A stretch of DNA of 64,000 bases from Candidatus Ishikawaella capsulata Mpkobe (lineage in GTDB: Bacteria > Pseudomonadota > Gammaproteobacteria > Enterobacterales > Enterobacteriaceae): NCBI RefSeq assembly GCF_000828515.1, contig NZ_AP010872.1, positions 159,001 through 223,000 of the forward strand, written 5' to 3'. A program made the translations under genes and the position numbers. Positions 59,381-64,000 of the stretch are shown piece after piece (the stretch's first letter is position 1; the number at the start of each line of letters is the position of its first letter). The notes under the pieces are model-generated. The model was not told the origin of the DNA, did not search any database, and worked only from the letters and a program-made list of their open reading frames with translations.

Positions 59381-59892
59381 TTTATATGAAATTGTTGTAT
59401 GGTAATATACATATATCTCTTTATATAATATACATTATGTTTGATATATACAATATATATACCAGCATATCATTAATGGTATTTATAATATATTTATTGA
59501 ACTAGTAATTTAATATAAAATATACAGAAAATCATATTAAATGATTATATATATAAATTTAATCATTTAATACCCATTATGTATATTTAGTCAATATTCT
59601 CAATATGAGAATAATCAAATCTGAAAGTACATATTCTATATTTATTTCCAATAAATTAATCATTGTATCTATCTAAGTAATCATATTTAATGATTATCAA
59701 TCATTATAAATGAACAATAACATTTATTTTAGATCAAAAATAATGAAAATTAATTTATATATTTATTCATATAGAATATATATCATAATATTTAATTATG
59801 AATCCATATTCATGGACAAACAGTAAGTTAATGCTATTTTATTCTAATTATTTTGATTTAATTAATATTAGATAATTCAGGATTTTTTTCTC
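59381..59892. other. Non-coding gap between orn and mscM
   Basis: About 510 bases of extreme AT content between divergent genes. In E. coli rsgA and psd lie here; no remnant of either could be read. Short inverted repeats of the AATCATTTAAT / ATTAAATGATT kind occur around 59560-59700. Promoters of both flanking genes must lie here, but in sequence this AT-rich hexamer matches are not meaningful. Confidence 0.5.
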
Positions 59893-62800
59893 GTGCGTGC
59901 AATTTTATTATTGCTACTATTTTTTTTGATGAATGTCTTTCCTGCAATTGCAAATAATATTATACCGTATACAATTAATATACCTAATCTTATTAATCAG
60001 CCGAAAACAAAAGAAATAAAAAAACAGTTATCAAAAGATTGTCAAAGAAAAATTCTTAAATCTATTCATAACCGTCACATTTCTTTAGAACCACTTCAAT
60101 ATTATAAGGATAACATAGAATATATTTCTAACCTAGTGAAAACATCACAAAAAACACTAGCCGATATAAAAAACAATAAAATACACATACATCAAGTTAA
60201 TCTTGATAACATAAAATCCATAAAAAAAGAAATTTTATTTATTGAAAATCAAATATCCAAAGAAAGATTCTTCTTACAAAAAGAATACAATTGCATTAAA
60301 GAACTTAATACTTTTATTAAAAAATGTCAAAAATATATAACCTTATTAGAACCACTCATAAATGATAATAACACATCTATAAATAATATCACTTCTGAAT
60401 CTAATATTTTAGAGAAAAAAAATATTTATAATAAAATTGCAAAAAATAAAGCAAAAATCAATAAATTATATACGGGACAATTATCCGCTTCTCTCTTTAA
60501 AAAATTAGTATATATATATATACTAATTCACCAACATAAAACCACACAGCTTGAAAATTATTTATTAACTTTGAAAAATAATATTGCTCAATATGACTTT
60601 AAAATTAATTTAACATATACAAACGAAAAGATAAAAAATCTTAAAGTAATTCCGTTTATTGTAGAATATCAACGCAGAATAAACCAGGGTTTATTAGCTG
60701 AATTAAGTCAACAAATTCACTTTTTAAAATTAACAGTTTTTAAACAGAATATTATTTCTACTTACATATTAAAAATACGTGAAGTTCTTTCTATATTGGA
60801 AGATGAATCCCAATGGACAGGGGATGATACAGATACTTTATCTATTGATATGCGTTCCAAATTAACAGAAATCATACAAAAACCTGAAATAAATAATATT
60901 AATAACTTAATAAAAAAAATAAGAATCAAATGCATTTTCTGCGAAGAATTAACTTATAATAAAACAATTTTAACAAAATTGATATTTAATCTTCTTAATA
61001 AGTCGCAAATAGATGTTTTAGTTAATCTGACAAATGTACAAAAGGAAATGCTTAATTCTTTGATTACTAGATATAAGAAAACCTTGTTTGAACTCCTCAA
61101 AATGAGATATTACGCTTTTAAGTTCAGAGAGTCTGTTAATGAGACAAAAAATGTAGAGCCTAATTTTTTTTGGATGCCAGATATTAATTCTATTGGTATT
61201 GATGATTTAAATATTATAAATGAGATTTTCCATAGCATATTAAATAATAAATGTAGAAACATTTGTACCATTATATTAGTTATATTTCATAATATAGATA
61301 ATATCTTTTTAATATTAATTAACTTATTATTATATTTTTTAAATAAATGTTTACAAGGTAATTATAAAAAAATTTTAGAAAAAAATTCTAGTAAAGTTGG
61401 CAAAGTTACTCAAGATAAATTTTATATTACTATTAATACAGCATTATATTCTATGATAAACGCATTACCCATACCAATATATTGGTTAACCTTAGGATAT
61501 ATATTGCAAAATACTTGGCCATGGTTAACACTGATTGCAGTGGGACAAGGTATTATTGCTACAGTTCCACTCCTCATAGTATCAATGATAATCATTTCAT
61601 TTTCTAGTATTCATGGAATATTTATATCACATTTTAAGTGGCCTCAAACAAATGTATTACATATAAAACGGTGTTATTCAATAACTATTAGTATTATAGT
61701 GCCACTTATTGCTCTGTTAATAGGTTTTAATAACTCAAATCAACAAATGGCATCTTCATTAGGTAGATTATGTTTTATATTTATCTGTATAGCCATGAGT
61801 TTGATTGCTTTTTTCTTAAAAAGGGAACAGATTCCTCTTTATCTTAATAGACATGGTCTCATAAATTATCCCATAAATAATATGTTATGGAATATCATGA
61901 TTATCCTTCCTCAGATAGCGTCTTATACTGCATGTATGGGATATTTTTCCACGGCGCAAGCAATTTTAATTAGACTGGAAACTTCTGTAGCAATTTGGCT
62001 TTTATTATTGGTAATATACTATATTATTCGTCGCTGGATGTTAATTAAATGTCGTCGTATTGCCTTTGATAGAGCTCGCCAACGTCGTGCTGATATATTA
62101 GCTACTCGTGCTCGTAACGAAGAAGACAAAGAACTTAATCTCCAAAATTTAGATACTCTAGAAATCGAAGAACCAGTTATTAATATTGATATCATCAGTG
62201 CTCAATCATTGCGTTTAGTACGTTCTTTTTTAAAATTAATAGCTATTATTTCGGTAATAGGATTATGGTCTGAAATTCATTCTGCTTTTGATTTTTTAGG
62301 AAAGATTCACTTATGGGATACTACTAGGATAATACAAGGTATTGAGAATATTCATTCTATTACTCTTGGAGCAGTAATGCTTTCTATAGTTGTTTTTGTT
62401 ATTACTACGCAAATAGTACGTGACTTTCCTGCGTTATTAGAAATAGCAGTATTGCAAAATATAAAATTAACACCAGGAACGAGTTATGCTATTACTACTA
62501 TAACTAAATATTTTTTAATGATAATTGGAAATTGCATTAGTTTTTCACTTCTTGGTATAGATTGGTCAAAACTCCAGTGGTTGATAGCAGCTCTAGGAGT
62601 AGGTTTAGGATTTGGTCTGCAAGAAATTTTTGCCAATTTTATTTCTGGATTAATTATTTTATTTGAAAAACCAATTAGAATTGGGGATACTGTAACTATA
62701 CGTAACTTAACAGGAAGTATTACCCATATTAATATTCGTGCTACTACAATTAGGGATTGGGATCGTAAAGAAATTATAGTTCCAAATAAAGCATTTATTA

Positions 62801-63132
62801 CTGAGCAATTTGTAAACTGGTCTCTTTCGGATTCTGTTACCAGAATAGTTGTTAGTATTACAGCATCTACAGAAATAAATAGTGAAAAAGTTACAAGAAT
62901 ACTCAAACAAGCTGCTCAACGTTGTAATTACGTTTTATCAAGTCCTACTCCTGAAGTTTACCTAGTAGATTTACAACAGGGTATTCAAATTTTTGAATTA
63001 CGCATATATGCTGCTGAAATGAAACATCGTATGCCATTACGTCATGAACTTCATCAAAGTATTCTGCAGTGTTTTAAAGAAAACGGAATTGAAATTCCAT
63101 TTCCTTCTTTTCAAGTAAGAATAAAAAACTAG
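59893..63132 (+). CDS. mscM: Miniconductance mechanosensitive channel MscM
   Basis: MscS-family channel that protects against osmotic shock. The 1079 residues (E. coli 1107) begin with a signal peptide (MRAILLLLLFFLMNVFPAIA), then a large periplasmic coiled-coil-rich region (about 25-450, very rich in Lys, Asn and Ile), several membrane segments (about 450-900), and the C-terminal MscS core: QWLIAALGVGLGFGLQEIFANFISGLIILFEKP-type text with GDTVTIRN and TTIRDWDRKEIIVPNKAFI. It ends EIPFPSFQVRIKN, cut short of the E. coli tail. Its last 37 bases are copy 1 of a 77-bp tandem repeat. mdh follows convergently. Confidence 0.96.
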   Translation: MRAILLLLLFFLMNVFPAIANNIIPYTINIPNLINQPKTKEIKKQLSKDCQRKILKSIHNRHISLEPLQYYKDNIEYISNLVKTSQKTLADIKNNKIHIHQVNLDNIKSIKKEILFIENQISKERFFLQKEYNCIKELNTFIKKCQKYITLLEPLINDNNTSINNITSESNILEKKNIYNKIAKNKAKINKLYTGQLSASLFKKLVYIYILIHQHKTTQLENYLLTLKNNIAQYDFKINLTYTNEKIKNLKVIPFIVEYQRRINQGLLAELSQQIHFLKLTVFKQNIISTYILKIREVLSILEDESQWTGDDTDTLSIDMRSKLTEIIQKPEINNINNLIKKIRIKCIFCEELTYNKTILTKLIFNLLNKSQIDVLVNLTNVQKEMLNSLITRYKKTLFELLKMRYYAFKFRESVNETKNVEPNFFWMPDINSIGIDDLNIINEIFHSILNNKCRNICTIILVIFHNIDNIFLILINLLLYFLNKCLQGNYKKILEKNSSKVGKVTQDKFYITINTALYSMINALPIPIYWLTLGYILQNTWPWLTLIAVGQGIIATVPLLIVSMIIISFSSIHGIFISHFKWPQTNVLHIKRCYSITISIIVPLIALLIGFNNSNQQMASSLGRLCFIFICIAMSLIAFFLKREQIPLYLNRHGLINYPINNMLWNIMIILPQIASYTACMGYFSTAQAILIRLETSVAIWLLLLVIYYIIRRWMLIKCRRIAFDRARQRRADILATRARNEEDKELNLQNLDTLEIEEPVINIDIISAQSLRLVRSFLKLIAIISVIGLWSEIHSAFDFLGKIHLWDTTRIIQGIENIHSITLGAVMLSIVVFVITTQIVRDFPALLEIAVLQNIKLTPGTSYAITTITKYFLMIIGNCISFSLLGIDWSKLQWLIAALGVGLGFGLQEIFANFISGLIILFEKPIRIGDTVTIRNLTGSITHINIRATTIRDWDRKEIIVPNKAFITEQFVNWSLSDSVTRIVVSITASTEINSEKVTRILKQAAQRCNYVLSSPTPEVYLVDLQQGIQIFELRIYAAEMKHRMPLRHELHQSILQCFKENGIEIPFPSFQVRIKN

Positions 63133-63711
63133 TCATAGTATATAAATATACCGTTTATTTATCCTAACGTACTCCATTTCCTTCTTTTCAAGTAAGAATA
63201 AAAAACTAGTCATAGTATATAAATATACCGTTTATTTATCCTAACGTACTCCATTTCCTTCTTTTCAAGTAAGAATAAAAAACTAGTCATAGTATATAAA
63301 TATACCGTTTATTTATCCTAACGTACTCCATTTCCTTCTTTTCAAGTAAGAATAAAAAACTAGTCATAGTATATAAATATACCGTTTATTTATCCTAACG
63401 TACTCCATTTCCTTCTTTTCAAGTAAGAATAAAAAACTAGTCATAGTATATAAATATACCGTTTATTTATCCTAACGTACTCCATTTCCTTCTTTTCAAG
63501 TAAGAATAAAAAACTAGTCATAGTATATAAATATACCGTTTATTTATCCTAACGTACTCCATTTCCTTCTTTTCAAGTAAGAATAAAAAACTAGTCATAG
63601 TATATAAATATACCGTTTATTTATCCTAACGTACTCCATTTCCTTCTTTTCAAGTAAGAATAAAAAACTAGTCATAGTATATAAATATACCGTTTATTTA
63701 TCCTAACGTAC
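63096..63711. repeat. Eight perfect tandem copies of a 77-bp unit
   Basis: The unit begins TCCATTTCCTTCTTTTCAAG, continues through AATAAAAAACTAGTCATAG and ends CCTAACGTAC. Copies start at 63096, 63173, 63250, 63327, 63404, 63481, 63558 and 63635, all 77 bp apart and, as far as I can read, identical. The first copy includes the last codons and TAG stop of mscM, so copies 2-8 each carry a duplicate of the 3' end of that gene. The unit is not a multiple of three. It is not a CRISPR array, as no variable spacers exist. Read on the reverse strand, each copy has an ATG with a GAAGGAA in front and a short 13-codon frame, probably meaningless. Confidence 0.97.
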
Positions 63712-63726
63712 ATATACGCAATATTA

Positions 63727-64000
63727 TCAATTTCTAGTTCTATTGACATATTTTTCTCCTTTAGAGATATCAATAGGTAAAATATTCACTATTTCTCCTA
63801 ATATTTGTTGTTCGAACAGACTTATATTACCAATACCTTGAAATGATTTTATACCATTTTTTCCTAACAATACTGGTTGAGAAAAAAAGCGACAATATCC
63901 GGTATTACCTTCTACATAAGCATATTCATAAATATTAGATTGACCACTAAGAGCATATAATAAGGAAAGAGTAAAACGTGATGCTGCATAAGCCATAGCA
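63727..64000 (-). CDS. mdh: Malate dehydrogenase, C-terminal part (partial at window edge)
   Basis: NAD-dependent TCA-cycle enzyme that oxidises malate to oxaloacetate. The visible 90 residues include MAYAASRFTLSLLYALSG, AYVEGNTGYCRFFSQPVLLG and GKNGIKSFQGIG, then IGNISLFEQQ and a C terminus PIDISKGEKYVN, which match the C-terminal third of E. coli Mdh. The NAD-binding and catalytic parts lie beyond the right edge. The stop TGA is at 63729-63727. It has an extra RTRN tail after the conserved KYVN. mdh lies close to zapE in E. coli but about 25 kb away here. Confidence 0.95.
   Translation of the reverse strand, partial: AMAYAASRFTLSLLYALSGQSNIYEYAYVEGNTGYCRFFSQPVLLGKNGIKSFQGIGNISLFEQQILGEIVNILPIDISKGEKYVNRTRN

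Noticed and set aside
63096-63711. Could the regular repeat be a CRISPR array?
   Set aside because: All copies are contiguous and identical with no variable spacers, the unit is 77 bp, and no cas genes are near. It is a plain tandem repeat.

Overview
The window is a strongly AT-rich piece (roughly 30% GC by eye, not counted) of a reduced gammaproteobacterial chromosome. Almost every protein aligns end to end with an Enterobacterales counterpart. Gene order is recognisable from Escherichia coli in blocks, with many small deletions between neighbours. There are no phages, insertion sequences, CRISPR arrays, toxin-antitoxin pairs or secondary-metabolite clusters. This pattern, with kept synthesis of lysine and arginine precursors, fits a nutritional insect endosymbiont of the Ishikawaella / Blochmannia / Pantoea carbekii kind. 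The genus is an inference and cannot be fixed from the sequence alone.

Layout, left to right. (1) 1-4.35 kb: 5' part of eno, then pyrG, an eroded gap, initiator tRNA-fMet and argA. (2) 4.36-13.0 kb: recD, recB and recC, a complete RecBCD helicase-nuclease set; ptrA, which separates recB and recC in E. coli, is gone. (3) 13.1-18.2 kb: asd, yhgN, rpoH, ftsY, rsmD, tusA, with ftsEX missing. (4) 18.3-24.6 kb: ygfZ / sdhE (divergent), a recJ pseudogene, prfB, lysS, lysA. (5) 25.0-31.8 kb: probable 6S RNA, fau, rpiA, fbaA, pgk, tktA. (6) 32.1-38.7 kb: obgE, rpmA, rplU, murA, ibaG, sspB, rpsI, rplM, zapE. (7) 38.9-63.1 kb: epmA, efp, epmB, groEL, groES, cysQ, rplI, rpsR, rpsF, rlmB, rnr, purA, hflX, miaA, mutL, amiB, nnr, tRNA-Gly, orn, mscM. 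(8) 63.1-64 kb: an eight-copy 77-bp tandem repeat and the 3' part of mdh.

The genes cover central carbon metabolism (eno, pgk, fbaA, tktA, rpiA, mdh), amino-acid supply (argA, asd, lysA), nucleotide synthesis (pyrG, purA), translation and its quality control (RF2, LysRS, EF-P with its lysylation enzymes, ribosomal proteins, RNase R, HflX, ObgE), protein folding and heat shock (sigma-32, GroESL), recombination and repair (RecBCD, MutL), and cell wall and envelope (MurA, AmiB, MscM).

Points most worth a second look: prfB needs two recoding events (a +1 shift at a TAA rather than the usual TGA, and a -1 correction at an 11-A run); the initiator tRNA has a U1.C72 mismatch; a degenerate 6S RNA candidate lies upstream of fau; block 7 looks like a circularly permuted insertion between zapE and mdh, with a perfect 8 x 77-bp repeat at one junction that copies the 3' end of mscM; and charged or disordered protein tails are repeatedly lost. 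I found no clearly new multi-gene system.
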